Positions 24,995-35,728 of a DNA stretch of 64,000 nucleotides are shown in pieces. Position 1 is the first letter of the stretch. Each line of letters opens with the position of its first letter. The notes beneath the pieces were generated by a model. The model made no database searches, was not told the origin of the DNA, and saw only the letters and a program-made list of their open reading frames with translations. The position numbers and the translations under genes were made by a program. Source of the DNA: a bacterium BRH_c32 (GTDB lineage Bacteria; Bacteroidota; Ignavibacteria; Ignavibacteriales; Melioribacteraceae); NCBI GenBank assembly GCA_001516025.1, contig LOEU01000004.1, forward strand, positions 62,001 to 126,000, read 5' to 3'.

Positions 24995-27922
24995 ATGAAA
25001 AAAGCCATACTTACGTTAGTTGGCATGTTCCTAATTTCCGGTTTTGTAAATGCACAAGTAATAGCAGATTTTGAAGAGAGCGATGGTGCATTTCTAAAAG
25101 GATGGGGAGACGCAACATATTCACTAAATAAAATTGCGGATCCATCCGGTGTATCAACCGGCGTTTTAGAATTAAACGTTACAGCCGTTTCAGGTAATAG
25201 ACAGGCAGTTCTTAAAAAACAAAAGGTTGATGGTTCAAAAGGTAATTTAGTTGTTTATTATTTATGGTTACCTGCTTCAACACCCGCAGATGTTCAAATT
25301 AAAGTTTGGGCTCAGGGTCCCGGTTGGCATTGGAAAGATAATGTATATATAGCCGACAAAGTAGTAAAAGAAAAATGGTTCCCTGTTTATTTTGATATGG
25401 AAGCAGCAGCTATTCAAGATCCGGCATTCACTCCAAAGACAGGAAATCTTGAAGAGATTGGTATTGAATTTCTATTCCCTGAAGGATATACCGGTTCAGT
25501 ATATGTTGATAATGTAAGCATTTTTGGCGCAGAACCAAAAGTTATCGGAAATTTTGAAACTGATGCTCAAGGTTTCACAAAAGGATGGGGAGAAGCAAAT
25601 TTTACAGTTTTAAATGTTCCCGATCCGTCAGCTAAAACAGCTGGTGTAATGGAAGTAAACGTAACAGGTTTAGCAGGCAATAACCAAGCAGTAATTAAAA
25701 AACCCGGTGTAGATGCAAAAGAAGCAAAAGCAATTACATGGTATTTATGGTTACCGGCAGGAACTCCGGATTCGATAGCTATTAAAGTTTGGGCACAAGG
25801 TCCGGGTTGGAAATGGAGTGATGTCCTCTATTCAAGCGAGAAAATCACAAAAGCTTCATGGTATCCGGTTCATTTCTTATTAGACGTAGCTCATGCAAAA
25901 GATAACAATTTCGATGCTACGAAAGGAAATTTAGAAGAAGCAGGAATTGAATTTAATTTCACAAAAGCTCCCGGATTTTCCGGAAGTATTTATGTAGATA
26001 ATGTATCATTAATTAGTGCAGCAACAGGTGCAAAATGGGTTGTATCTAATTTTGAATCCGCAGCAGCTAAGACTCAAGGATTTGTAAAATGGTTTGGCGG
26101 ATCTGGAACTACAATCGAAAGAGCAGTTGTTGATAATAAAGGCGTTCTTAAAGTAGGTGCTGATTTTTCACAAGCCGGTAGTGACGGAAAAATTGCATTA
26201 AAAAAAGAAAGTGTAGTTATTTTTGATAAAGAGACAAAACTTGCGGCTACTTATGTAACATTAGATGTTTTCGTTCCTGCAGGAATTAATCCGGATGGAA
26301 CAGGTCAGGTTGGTATAATTGTTAATGGTCCTGAAGGCGGATGGAATGAAACTCCAAAATCAATCAGCGACACTTTGAAAACCGGAATAAAACCGGGCGA
26401 ATGGAGCACACTCAGATTCGACGTTACTGCAGCTCTTAGAGCCAAAACAATCGCTGATTCATCTAAACCTGTTACAGTAGGAATTCAGATTTATCATCCT
26501 AATGCAAACGCATTTGTAGGTGATTTCTTATTTGATAATTTAACAGTATGGAACGTTCAAGAACCAAAAGGTACAGTTTCCACACCTAAGATTGAAGCAA
26601 CAGCAAATACATTTACAATGCAAACAGGTAAAGATTATCAATATGTAAAATTAACTTGGTTAGATAATACACTCGGAACAGAAACCTACAATTTATATGT
26701 AAGTGAGGAACCGATTACAGATCTAAATTCGGCAAAAGTTAGAAAATTTGTTCAAGGTATTCCTCATGGAATGGAAGCTTATGGTTATAGACCTTATACA
26801 ACAGACGGAAGAATAGTTAATTACTATTTTGCAATGACAGCATTTGACGGGACAAAAGAAACCGCTCTTACAAAAGACGGAACATTTGGTCCACTTCCGG
26901 TAAAAACATCGGAAACATTCAAAGTTCATTATAAGAAAGATTTTGCATCTACATGGCAGTTAGATGGAGACAATTCTGACTTCATGACAATTATGCCGGA
27001 TCCGATTAAAGCAGAATCAGGCGCATATGCAGATGCCACAGCACCGGATTGGACAGGCGAATCAACCGATATGAATTTTGAAACTCGCTTTATGATCGAT
27101 GATAATTATCTATATATTGCAGCAGAAGTTATAGATGATGATTTAAGAACAGATGAAGCACAGCAGGCATGGGAAGGTGATGCACTTGAATTCTATATGG
27201 GATTCTATGGAGCAGAAAAACTTCAGACATTACATGAAAAGAATTTTCAAAAAGCAAACGGCGATTATAGAATCGGTTTCAATGCATTAGGATTAGTATG
27301 CCTTGATGGCGGTTCCCCAACTACAGTTGATGGAGTAGAAGCAGTTGTATTCCAAAAATTGACAGGTGATGGATATATTATCGAAGCAAGAATTGAATTA
27401 GCTAAAGTTGCAGGTTCTGCCGGTGTGCTTAAAGTATATGACGGAATGATGATGCCATTTAGAATTGACGGTAATGACTGGGATCCTAATAAAGGAGACG
27501 CAGCAAGATCATTAGTTGTTCAAGTAGGCGGAATGCCGGTTGCAAAAACCGAAGTTTCTCTAACTGATCAATCTTGGATGAGACCAGATGCTTGGGGTTA
27601 TTTAGAAGTAATCAACGGACCAACTTCAGTTAATGATGCAGTTGAAAATACATTACCAACTGTATATTCATTATCGAATAACTATCCAAATCCATTTAAT
27701 CCAACAACAAAGATTAAATATGATCTTCCAAGAGAATCGATGGTTACATTGAAAGTATTTGATGTTCTCGGAAGAGAAGTTTCCACTCTAGTTAGCCAGA
27801 ACCAAAAAGCAGGATATTATGAAGTAAACTTCAATGCTAATCATTTAGCAACAGGTGTTTACATTTTCAGAATCCAAGCAAATGATTTCGTACAAACTAA
27901 AAAGATGATGTTAGTAAAATAA
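24995..27922 (+). CDS. Secreted multidomain carbohydrate-binding protein with T9SS sorting domain
   Basis: A 975-residue exported protein with no recognisable catalytic domain. It has a signal peptide (about 1-20, ending VNAQ) and two tandem homologous beta-sandwich modules (about 22-182 and 183-345), which share KVWAQGPGW, GNLEE-GIEF and GS-YVDNVS. A third diverged module (about 346-520), a fibronectin-like module (about 530-650) and a CBM9/DOMON-like module (about 655-880) follow. The last 80 residues are a type IX secretion signal with NNYPNPFNPTTKIKYDL and a final GVYIFRIQ...KKMMLVK. TAGGAGG precedes the ATG. It is probably a surface or released mannan-binding scaffold. A terminator-like hairpin follows, suggesting higher expression than the downstream genes. 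Confidence 0.8.
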   Translation: MKKAILTLVGMFLISGFVNAQVIADFEESDGAFLKGWGDATYSLNKIADPSGVSTGVLELNVTAVSGNRQAVLKKQKVDGSKGNLVVYYLWLPASTPADVQIKVWAQGPGWHWKDNVYIADKVVKEKWFPVYFDMEAAAIQDPAFTPKTGNLEEIGIEFLFPEGYTGSVYVDNVSIFGAEPKVIGNFETDAQGFTKGWGEANFTVLNVPDPSAKTAGVMEVNVTGLAGNNQAVIKKPGVDAKEAKAITWYLWLPAGTPDSIAIKVWAQGPGWKWSDVLYSSEKITKASWYPVHFLLDVAHAKDNNFDATKGNLEEAGIEFNFTKAPGFSGSIYVDNVSLISAATGAKWVVSNFESAAAKTQGFVKWFGGSGTTIERAVVDNKGVLKVGADFSQAGSDGKIALKKESVVIFDKETKLAATYVTLDVFVPAGINPDGTGQVGIIVNGPEGGWNETPKSISDTLKTGIKPGEWSTLRFDVTAALRAKTIADSSKPVTVGIQIYHPNANAFVGDFLFDNLTVWNVQEPKGTVSTPKIEATANTFTMQTGKDYQYVKLTWLDNTLGTETYNLYVSEEPITDLNSAKVRKFVQGIPHGMEAYGYRPYTTDGRIVNYYFAMTAFDGTKETALTKDGTFGPLPVKTSETFKVHYKKDFASTWQLDGDNSDFMTIMPDPIKAESGAYADATAPDWTGESTDMNFETRFMIDDNYLYIAAEVIDDDLRTDEAQQAWEGDALEFYMGFYGAEKLQTLHEKNFQKANGDYRIGFNALGLVCLDGGSPTTVDGVEAVVFQKLTGDGYIIEARIELAKVAGSAGVLKVYDGMMMPFRIDGNDWDPNKGDAARSLVVQVGGMPVAKTEVSLTDQSWMRPDAWGYLEVINGPTSVNDAVENTLPTVYSLSNNYPNPFNPTTKIKYDLPRESMVTLKVFDVLGREVSTLVSQNQKAGYYEVNFNANHLATGVYIFRIQANDFVQTKKMMLVK
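25058..26030 (+). repeat. Tandem duplicated domain-coding repeat
   Basis: Two in-frame units of about 480-490 bases (25058-25540 and 25541-26030) encode homologous modules of the 975-residue protein. They are clearly diverged at the DNA level, so the duplication is old. Shared landmarks are the KVWAQGPGW and YVDNVS codon stretches. Confidence 0.8.
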
Positions 27923-27942
27923 TTATAAGTCAGTTCTTATAG

Positions 27943-27973
27943 ATGGCAAGGAGAAATCCTTGCCATTCTTTTA
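27943..27973 (+). terminator. Terminator-like hairpin between CBM and TonB receptor genes
   Basis: A 10-base perfect stem (27943-27952 with 27957-27966) with a GAAA tetraloop, followed by TCTTTTAT. It sits between two co-directional genes, so it probably reduces rather than abolishes read-through. Confidence 0.75.
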
Positions 27974-28005
27974 TGAATGATAAGAACGAATAAGGATTGA
28001 AATAA

Positions 28006-30960
28006 ATGAAGAAGATTAATGGAATAGCATTAAAATTGCTGCTTGCGATAATGTTAATCTGCTGGAGCAATACTTTTGCAGGCACCACAGGCAAGATTTC
28101 GGGTCGTGTAATTGATGCCGAGACAAAAGAACCGCTTTATGGAGTAAATGTGGTTTTAGTGGGTACTAATTATGGAGCTGCTACCGATTTTGAAGGTGAA
28201 TTTTACATGATTAACCTCCCTCCCGGTCAATACACAATCAAGGCAACAATGATTGGATATAATCCGCAGATCGTTGAAAAGGTAAGAGTCCAAGTGGATT
28301 TAACAACAAAAATTGATTTTGAACTTTCATCGACTGCAATATCATTAGGACAGGAAATTACAATCACCGCACAGAAGGTAATTCAGAAAGATTTAACTTC
28401 ATCGGAAAGAAGTATGCAGAGCGATCAGATTCAAGAACTTCCTGCAAGAGACGTTACAAGTATATTAAGTATGCAGGCGGGAATCGTGAAAGATGCCAAT
28501 GGCGCACTTCATATTAGAGGCGGAAGATCAAGTGAGATTACCTACCTTGTTGATGGTGTTCAGGTAGTAAATCCTCTTAATAGAAGCTCGGGAATCAGCA
28601 TCGATGATCAATCGATTGAAGAATTAAAAGCAATCACCGGTACGTTTAATGCCGAGTATGGACAAGCATTATCAGGAGTTGTAAATATTGTTACGAAGAA
28701 AGGAAGCGACAAATTTACTGCTAATGCTACTGCATATATCGGAGATAACCTGAGTTTTGACGATGATTTATATTCAGTAATGGATAATGGTGATTGGGCA
28801 AGAGCGGCAGTGGGTGCATTAACCACTAAATCAGGAAATCTTGATTTTGATTTTGCCAAGTATGGAATTAATAATGGACGCGATTTATATCAAGCACTTC
28901 AATCAGGCGATAAGCCATGGCAGACAAAAACTCCATATCTTAATAAATACAATCCTTTTAGAAATTCCGATCTTCAATTAAATTTATCGGGTCCGGTACC
29001 GGGGATAGAGAAATATGTTTCTTATTATGTAGCGGGCAGATATCAATATAGACCGGGATATCAAAGAGGTAAAAGATATTTTATGCCTTGGGGATTGTGG
29101 AATCCGGTAATGGATTCGGTTCATTCATTTGATATGCCCGATGATAAATTAGTTCCACTTAGCTGGTATCAAGGCAAATCCGCACAAGCGAAAGTATTCT
29201 TTAATTTTAATAGCCTTAATCTAAGCTATGGTATCTATTATAATGATGATCTAAGTTATGGGGGTGGACAAAAATATTTACCTGACGGAGGAAGATATTA
29301 TTTTACCGATCGATATACACAAATATTCTCCGCTACTTACGTATTCTCAAATTCTACATTCATAGATTTTAAGGGAAGCGCATACTCGAATAAACATAAA
29401 AGCTACCTTTACGAAGACCCTTATGATTATAGATATATGCCGACAAAATCGGGTGATTTCCAACAGTTTATGTTTAAGCCCGATAGAGATTCGGATATAG
29501 AAGTAAAAAGCAATCCAAATGATTATTCTTATTGGGGTAATGACGTAGGTAGAAATACAAATTCGAGTAAATACTATTCGTTTAATGTGGACTTGACAAG
29601 TCAAATTGATAAATACAATCTCGTTAAGCTCGGAGCCACGGGAAGATTCCATGATATTGAACAAGATTATTATTCGCTTCAATTCGATGAAGTTAATTAT
29701 CGACCGATTATTCCCGATAAATCATCGGCATTCCATACATATTATTCGGCAAAACCGAATGAATATGCCGCATATATTCAGAATAAAATAGAATTTGAAG
29801 AGTTGATTATAAATATCGGTTTACGCTATGATTATTTTGATACAGATGGAAGAGTATTAGCTGACCCAAGAGACCCTCAGATATATTCACCGTTTAAGTT
29901 AGATAATATCTATAAAAATTATTCTGCGGATATTCCCGAAGATCAATTAGTAAAATATACCGTAGAAGAGAGAGAAAAATTCTGGTATAAAAAAGCGGAT
30001 ATTAATTCACACTTCTCTCCAAGATTCGGATTATCTTTCCCGATTACGGCAGAAGGTGTAATCCATTTCTCTTACGGACATTTCTATCAGAATCCGGAAT
30101 TCCAATATTTATATACCAATCCTAATTTCTGGGTGGCAGGTGCAGGTTCTCAGAATTTAGTCGGTAATTCTAATCTTAAACCGGAAACAACCGTAATGTA
30201 TGAAATCGGTTTACAGCAGCAATTATTCAATAGTTTGTTTTTACATGTAACGGCATTTTATAGAGATATACGCGATTGGGTAGGAACTGGATATCCGGTC
30301 GATACATATAGAGGTTTAACTTACTACTCTTATGTAAATAGAGATAATGCAGTGGCAAAAGGTATTACATTGTCCACAAGTTATCGGTTTGATGCATTCA
30401 ATATAAATTTAGATTATACATACATGAATGCAAATGGAACCTCTTCAAATCCACAGGATGCATATAACGATCTATCTGCAGGAAAAGCACCGCGCATTCA
30501 GTTGGTAAATTTAAATTGGGATCAGCCGCATTCATTAAATGCAGTTCTTTCTTATGCAAAAGATGGATGGCAAGGAACATTGATAGCTAATTACGCATCA
30601 GGATTCCCATATACACCTGAATTTGCAAGAGGTGAGGCAACAGGCGGAAACGCTGCAACGGGATTGAAAGAAAATAGTGAAAGAAAACCATCTACATTCA
30701 ATTTGGATTTAAGAGTAGCAAAAACTTTCAAAGTCGGTTCATTCGGTTTCCAAGCAATATTGGATATTACTAATTTGCTCGATACACGGAATGCAAATTA
30801 TGTATATGCCGATACAGGATTGCCGGATTATACATTACAGGATTATTTAAGTTGGTCTCGTTTGGTAGAAGTTGGAAGCTCAAAAGAATACTACGCTAAT
30901 CCGGGAATGTATTCCTCTCCACGTTATATTCAGCTTGGTTTGAGAGTAAGTTATGAATAG
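28006..30960 (+). CDS. TonB-dependent receptor with carboxypeptidase-regulatory domain (oligosaccharide uptake candidate)
   Basis: A 984-residue outer-membrane receptor. It has a signal peptide (ending TFAG), a carboxypeptidase-D regulatory-like domain (about 29-115: GKISGRVIDAETKEPLYGVNVVL), a plug (about 125-235: LHIRGGRSSEITYLVDGVQV, FNAEYGQALSGVVNIVTKKG) and a large barrel ending YIQLGLRVSYE. It lacks the SusC TonB-box/SusD pairing; no SusD-like gene is present. The next gene overlaps its 3' end or follows closely. The neighbours (PorV-like, secreted giant protein, GH26 mannanase) point to uptake of manno-oligosaccharides. That substrate is inference. Confidence 0.87.
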   Translation: MKKINGIALKLLLAIMLICWSNTFAGTTGKISGRVIDAETKEPLYGVNVVLVGTNYGAATDFEGEFYMINLPPGQYTIKATMIGYNPQIVEKVRVQVDLTTKIDFELSSTAISLGQEITITAQKVIQKDLTSSERSMQSDQIQELPARDVTSILSMQAGIVKDANGALHIRGGRSSEITYLVDGVQVVNPLNRSSGISIDDQSIEELKAITGTFNAEYGQALSGVVNIVTKKGSDKFTANATAYIGDNLSFDDDLYSVMDNGDWARAAVGALTTKSGNLDFDFAKYGINNGRDLYQALQSGDKPWQTKTPYLNKYNPFRNSDLQLNLSGPVPGIEKYVSYYVAGRYQYRPGYQRGKRYFMPWGLWNPVMDSVHSFDMPDDKLVPLSWYQGKSAQAKVFFNFNSLNLSYGIYYNDDLSYGGGQKYLPDGGRYYFTDRYTQIFSATYVFSNSTFIDFKGSAYSNKHKSYLYEDPYDYRYMPTKSGDFQQFMFKPDRDSDIEVKSNPNDYSYWGNDVGRNTNSSKYYSFNVDLTSQIDKYNLVKLGATGRFHDIEQDYYSLQFDEVNYRPIIPDKSSAFHTYYSAKPNEYAAYIQNKIEFEELIINIGLRYDYFDTDGRVLADPRDPQIYSPFKLDNIYKNYSADIPEDQLVKYTVEEREKFWYKKADINSHFSPRFGLSFPITAEGVIHFSYGHFYQNPEFQYLYTNPNFWVAGAGSQNLVGNSNLKPETTVMYEIGLQQQLFNSLFLHVTAFYRDIRDWVGTGYPVDTYRGLTYYSYVNRDNAVAKGITLSTSYRFDAFNINLDYTYMNANGTSSNPQDAYNDLSAGKAPRIQLVNLNWDQPHSLNAVLSYAKDGWQGTLIANYASGFPYTPEFARGEATGGNAATGLKENSERKPSTFNLDLRVAKTFKVGSFGFQAILDITNLLDTRNANYVYADTGLPDYTLQDYLSWSRLVEVGSSKEYYANPGMYSSPRYIQLGLRVSYE

Positions 30961-30997
30961 GATAAATAGTTCAAACAGCCCTGTTAAAGGTATTAAG

Positions 30998-32041
30998 ATG
31001 ATAAAAAGAGAAAATATATTGAAATTAAGTTCGCTTGTAGTTCTGCTCTTTATGATGAGTACTGTTATTACGGCTCAATCGATTAGCAGAGTAGGAACGA
31101 CAGCCGCGCCATTCCTAAAAATAGGGGTAGGCGGACGAGCTCTCGGTATGGGTGAAGCATATACAACATTATCGAGCGATATTACGGGTATGTATTGGAA
31201 TGCGGCAGGTATCGCACACTTAACTAAGATGGAAGCTATCATTAATCACTATGATTATATAGCTGACTTATATTATGATTTCGGCGGATTTGCAATGCCG
31301 ATTGAAGGTATCGGTACGATCGGTTTTTTTGTCGCTAATCTTGGTATGCCTGATCTTGAAAGAACTACAATCACATTCCCGAATGGAAACGGAGAAAAAG
31401 TCTCCGCAAGTTCGATGGTTATTGGGTTAAGCTATGCAAGAGCATTGACCGATCGATTCGCAATCGGAGGAAGTGCTAAGTTTATTAATGAGCATATATG
31501 GCATTCATCAGCTTCATCACTCGCATTTGATATCGGAGTATTATATAAAACATTTTTCAAAAACATTCTGATAGGTATGTCGATAAGTAATTTCGGAACC
31601 GAGATGCAAATGGATGGAAGAGATGTTATAGTTCAGCACGATATTAATGATTCATTTGAAGGCAATAACGAGAACATTAATGCATATTTAGAGACTGATA
31701 AATATCCGCTCCCTATAATATTCAGAGTTGGCTTATCGGCAAATATTGCAAAGGATTTTCTTGGAATCGAAAAGCATGATTGGATCGTTGCAGTTGATGC
31801 AATTCACCCGAATGATAATAAAGAATATTTGAATATCGGAACGGAAGTAAAATTATTTAATTTAATTTCGTTAAGAGGCGGATTCAGACAGTTATTATTG
31901 GAAGATCGCGAAGGAGGATTAACTCTTGGATTCGGCGTTAATGTATCGTTAATGGATATTGATATAAAAGTCGATTATGCTAATGTTGATTATGGTCGAT
32001 TAGATCATCAGAATAAATTTTCACTTATACTATCATTTTAA
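30998..32041 (+). CDS. PorV/PorQ-family outer-membrane beta-barrel protein
   Basis: A 347-residue protein. I favour ATG 30998 (AAAGG at 30986-30990, then an immediate signal peptide ending ITAQS). An in-frame ATG at 30953 inside the preceding gene would add 15 polar residues. The opening FLKIGVGGRALGMGEAYTTL and MYWNAAGIAHL segments are characteristic of the PorV/PorQ (UPF0164-like) group. In type IX secretion, PorV brings cargo from the translocon to the surface attachment complex. It lies in a carbohydrate locus between a TonB receptor and a large secreted protein, so it may be a dedicated surface-assembly factor for this unit, not the housekeeping PorV. Confidence 0.8.
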   Translation: MIKRENILKLSSLVVLLFMMSTVITAQSISRVGTTAAPFLKIGVGGRALGMGEAYTTLSSDITGMYWNAAGIAHLTKMEAIINHYDYIADLYYDFGGFAMPIEGIGTIGFFVANLGMPDLERTTITFPNGNGEKVSASSMVIGLSYARALTDRFAIGGSAKFINEHIWHSSASSLAFDIGVLYKTFFKNILIGMSISNFGTEMQMDGRDVIVQHDINDSFEGNNENINAYLETDKYPLPIIFRVGLSANIAKDFLGIEKHDWIVAVDAIHPNDNKEYLNIGTEVKLFNLISLRGGFRQLLLEDREGGLTLGFGVNVSLMDIDIKVDYANVDYGRLDHQNKFSLILSF

Positions 32042-32064
32042 GAAAGATTGTTAAGGAGTAGAAT

Positions 32065-35000
32065 ATGAAATTTAGAACCCTGCTTGTTGTATTACTGATG
32101 GCAAGCATAATAACAATAAATGGGCAGGACCAGGGACATGGAGACGTAATACACCGGGCAAAGAATGTTCATGCGGGCAATTTAATCCGTGTAACATTTC
32201 ATAATAACGGAAGACTAGGTTCTGTAAAAGGGGATCAAAGTGTCGCATATACAGGTGAATGGCCAATCGGCAGCGGTAAAGTGCAGATGGGCAATACTTC
32301 ATTATATGTATCAAGCGAGCTAAGAGTATCCAAAGGAATAAATTCTGAAACAGGAAAAGAGGAATTTGAATTTATTGTTCCAACGATTTTTTGCGAAGGG
32401 TGGGACCCGAATATTTTTTCGCATGACGTTCTCGGAAGATTTCAAGGATTTGAACCGCTTCCGGGTTATTTGAATTTACAGCAGAAAGAAAAAGATCCGG
32501 GTAATGCAGTCGCAATGAGTCAGATGCCTTTTACCTGGCCTCCATATTGGCCCGATAAATTAGAAGATAAAGGTGCTCCCGGTTGGAGAAATAGTTGGAA
32601 CGGATATTTTGGTAAAGATCAGAAAAATGCAGATGAAGAGAGCTACTTTGTATTAGATGATTATCAGTTCGATAAAAAACTTAAAGGATTGGATTTACCG
32701 AGACCGATACCGACAGAACCGAAAAGAGGGGGACTTGGTCTTCGTCTTGCAGTTCGTGGCCTTCAATGGTCAAATCCTGATGCAGAAGATTGCTTATTCT
32801 GGTTATATGATATTAGAAATATCGGCGAATTATATTTAGATAAAACAGTTTTCGGATGTAACGTAGGTGCATCAAGCGGAAGTTTGCTTGGCGAAAGCGG
32901 CGGAAACGAATGGGCTGATGATGCGGCTCGCTTCTATCGTGAAAAAGGTTTGGCTGTGAATTATGATATAGATAATACGGGAGTAAGAGGTTATACTCCG
33001 GTACCTTGGGTGGGATTTGCATTCCTCGAGTCCCCGGGTAATCCTTATGACGGTATTGATAATGATGCCGATGGTAATGATATTTCAAAACCGGGCGGTG
33101 GAATGGGTAAATTAATTAATTCGGTTGAAGATTTTATCAAGGTTTATCAAGTCGGAGATCAGATTGTATTAATTAATTATGATAGCGAAAGATATACAAG
33201 AAATATTATGCAGATGCCTGTCGGCGGAATCAATTTTACTCGCAACGGACAAAATTATAGAATGGTTCCGGGTGCTCCGCTTATAGAGATACCAAGAGAT
33301 GGTATCGATAATAATCTAAATGGTTTGATTGATGAAAACGATGGAACGATGACACAGGATTCCACCGAATTTTATCTTTATGTAAGAAGTGAATTTAATG
33401 ATAATGATTATTTGGCAATAAATTATTTGACAAATGAAGGTACCGACAATTTACTAATCGATGAAAGAAGAGATGACTTAATAGATAATGATGGCGATTG
33501 GGATCCACAGTTTGATGATGTGGGAATTGACGGTAAACCGGCAACGGGAGATGCAGGAGAAGGCGATGGTATTCCTACACCGGGAACCGCAGATCTTCCG
33601 GGTGAACCAAATATAGATCAGGTGGATGTCGATGAATCGGATCAAATTGGTTTAACAAGTTTCAAGTTCTATCGATACGGCACTTTGACGTATAGCAATG
33701 ATGATCAGATGTGGGATTTCTCACGACCCGGTTATTTTGATAATTCCACAGTTGAAATAGCGGATCACGATTATGTATTTTCATCGGGTTACTTCCCTCT
33801 TAGACCAGGACAGAAAGAATTTTTCTCTGTTGCATTAATTTATGGATGGGATGAAGTGGATATCGTAAGAAATAAAGATGTGGTACAAAAGATATATGAT
33901 TCAAACTATAACTTTGCAATTGCACCGTTAAAGCCACAATTAAGAGCAGTAGCGGGAGATAAAAAAGTTACTTTATTCTGGGACGATGGAGCAGAAGAAA
34001 GTTTTGATAGGTTTTTAAGAGAATATGATTTTGAAGGTTATAAGATTTATAAAGCATCACATTATACATTCGGTGATGCAGGGTCTATAACAGACGGACT
34101 AGGATATGAAAGATTCAAAAAACCGATTGCGATCTATGATAAGATAGATGGTATTTATGGATTTTTCCCGGAAGATTTCGGAAACGGAGTATTGTTTAAT
34201 TTAGGAAATGAAACCGGATTAGTTCATTCATTTGTTGATAATGATGTTCAAAATGGTATCCGTTATTATTATGCGGTAACAGCTTATGATAAAGGGGACT
34301 TGACCAAGAATATCGGACCTACCGAAACAACAATCTTTTTGAATGTAGATCAAGCAGGTAATATCGATTTTGGTGAGAACGTAGTTGCGGTAATTCCACA
34401 AGCTCCGTCAGCAGGTTATGAAGCGCCTAAATTTGACGTTTATCCTAAGATTCAAGGAAGCGGAGAAACAAGCGGTATCGTTGGTGTAAATATTCTTAAT
34501 CCCGATCTATTCAATTCAAGCGATGAATTTGAGTTATCGTTCTTGGATCAATCGATGGATAAAAGGGATAATGATTTCAATGGCAAGATCGATTTGGCTG
34601 ATCCAAATGAATTTTTACCAACTGTTACAACAGGATTTGTTCTAAGAAACAAAACCAAAAATATTAGTTATGATACCACTTGGTTCATGGAATATAAATT
34701 AACCCCAAACGGAATGGAATTGATCCGCAATCTTTATGAAGATAACGATGGCAAATCCAATACCATGACAAAAGTAATTGATGGAATGGAAATATTTTTA
34801 CAGAATCCTGAGCCGGGTGTATATACAAATCAATCTAAAGGAATTATTAATGGTATCAAATGGGGATCGTCAATCTCAAGAGAAGAAGGATACGATCTTA
34901 AATTCGGAAGGTTCACACTCGGAGGATTTAAACCGGGCACCGAATACCCTCGTCAATATACTATTGTATTTTTTGATGAACTTGTAAATACATCAGATAG

Positions 35001-35703
35001 GATAGGATTACCACTTGCAACGACAAATAAATTTATTACCTTGCCTGCAACACAATGTAATTTCAAGGTGTATGATAAGCAAACAGGCAAAGAAGCAAAA
35101 TTCGGTTTCTCAGATGCAACCGTTAGTACTAAAATTACCAAGAAAGGATTCTTCTCGGCAAAAGATAATATCATTTTCTATGAGAAGGTAGGTAATGATT
35201 CCACTATTATCACATTCAGTTTATTGAATAATGATGTTGAAGACACAACATTCTTTAATAAGCATGGAAGAATGCTCGGAGCAGGAGATACAATTAGTCT
35301 TTATCCTGATCTTCCGTTTAATAGTGAAACGAAATTCGTTTATACAATTAAGGGTCAGCAGATTAATAAAGAAGTAGCCGTTAAGGAACTTGCGGATATT
35401 AAAGTTGTTCCAAATCCTTATGTAGTAACTGCATTATGGGAACCACATAATCCATATACATCAGGAAGAGGTCCGAGAGCTATTCAATTTATTAATCTAC
35501 CCGATAAATGTACTATCAGAATATTTTCTGTCGATGGTTCTTTAGTGAGGACTTTAGATCATGAAAACAATATGAGAGATGGATCAGAAACATGGGATTT
35601 AATGACAAAAGATAATATGGAAGTATCCTATGGAGTATATATATATCATATTGATGCTCCGGGAATCGGCGAAACAGTCGGACGCCTTCTTATAATAAAA
35701 TAG
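32065..35703 (+). CDS. Large secreted protein, function unknown, with T9SS-type C-terminus
   Basis: A 1212-residue exported protein that I do not recognise as an enzyme. It has a signal peptide (about 1-20, ending TINGQ). Several short Asp/Asn-rich calcium-binding-like loops are present: GIDNDADGND, GIDNNLNGLIDEND and LIDNDGDWDPQFDD. A fibronectin-like region lies at about 635-770 (KVTLFWDDGAEESFDRFLREYDFEGYKIYKAS shows the pattern in parts: the KVTLFWD and GYKIYKA elements). The C-terminal 100 residues read VVPNPYVV...CTIRIFSVDGSLVRTL...GVYIYHID...GRLLIIK, a sorting-domain variant. AAGGAG precedes the ATG. Its position between a PorV-like gene and the PpiC/GH26 genes suggests a surface partner of the TonB receptor, filling the role SusD-like proteins have elsewhere. 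That role is a guess. Confidence 0.7.
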   Translation: MKFRTLLVVLLMASIITINGQDQGHGDVIHRAKNVHAGNLIRVTFHNNGRLGSVKGDQSVAYTGEWPIGSGKVQMGNTSLYVSSELRVSKGINSETGKEEFEFIVPTIFCEGWDPNIFSHDVLGRFQGFEPLPGYLNLQQKEKDPGNAVAMSQMPFTWPPYWPDKLEDKGAPGWRNSWNGYFGKDQKNADEESYFVLDDYQFDKKLKGLDLPRPIPTEPKRGGLGLRLAVRGLQWSNPDAEDCLFWLYDIRNIGELYLDKTVFGCNVGASSGSLLGESGGNEWADDAARFYREKGLAVNYDIDNTGVRGYTPVPWVGFAFLESPGNPYDGIDNDADGNDISKPGGGMGKLINSVEDFIKVYQVGDQIVLINYDSERYTRNIMQMPVGGINFTRNGQNYRMVPGAPLIEIPRDGIDNNLNGLIDENDGTMTQDSTEFYLYVRSEFNDNDYLAINYLTNEGTDNLLIDERRDDLIDNDGDWDPQFDDVGIDGKPATGDAGEGDGIPTPGTADLPGEPNIDQVDVDESDQIGLTSFKFYRYGTLTYSNDDQMWDFSRPGYFDNSTVEIADHDYVFSSGYFPLRPGQKEFFSVALIYGWDEVDIVRNKDVVQKIYDSNYNFAIAPLKPQLRAVAGDKKVTLFWDDGAEESFDRFLREYDFEGYKIYKASHYTFGDAGSITDGLGYERFKKPIAIYDKIDGIYGFFPEDFGNGVLFNLGNETGLVHSFVDNDVQNGIRYYYAVTAYDKGDLTKNIGPTETTIFLNVDQAGNIDFGENVVAVIPQAPSAGYEAPKFDVYPKIQGSGETSGIVGVNILNPDLFNSSDEFELSFLDQSMDKRDNDFNGKIDLADPNEFLPTVTTGFVLRNKTKNISYDTTWFMEYKLTPNGMELIRNLYEDNDGKSNTMTKVIDGMEIFLQNPEPGVYTNQSKGIINGIKWGSSISREEGYDLKFGRFTLGGFKPGTEYPRQYTIVFFDELVNTSDRIGLPLATTNKFITLPATQCNFKVYDKQTGKEAKFGFSDATVSTKITKKGFFSAKDNIIFYEKVGNDSTIITFSLLNNDVEDTTFFNKHGRMLGAGDTISLYPDLPFNSETKFVYTIKGQQINKEVAVKELADIKVVPNPYVVTALWEPHNPYTSGRGPRAIQFINLPDKCTIRIFSVDGSLVRTLDHENNMRDGSETWDLMTKDNMEVSYGVYIYHIDAPGIGETVGRLLIIK

Positions 35704-35728
35704 AATTAATTTATAGTTACAATTGAAG

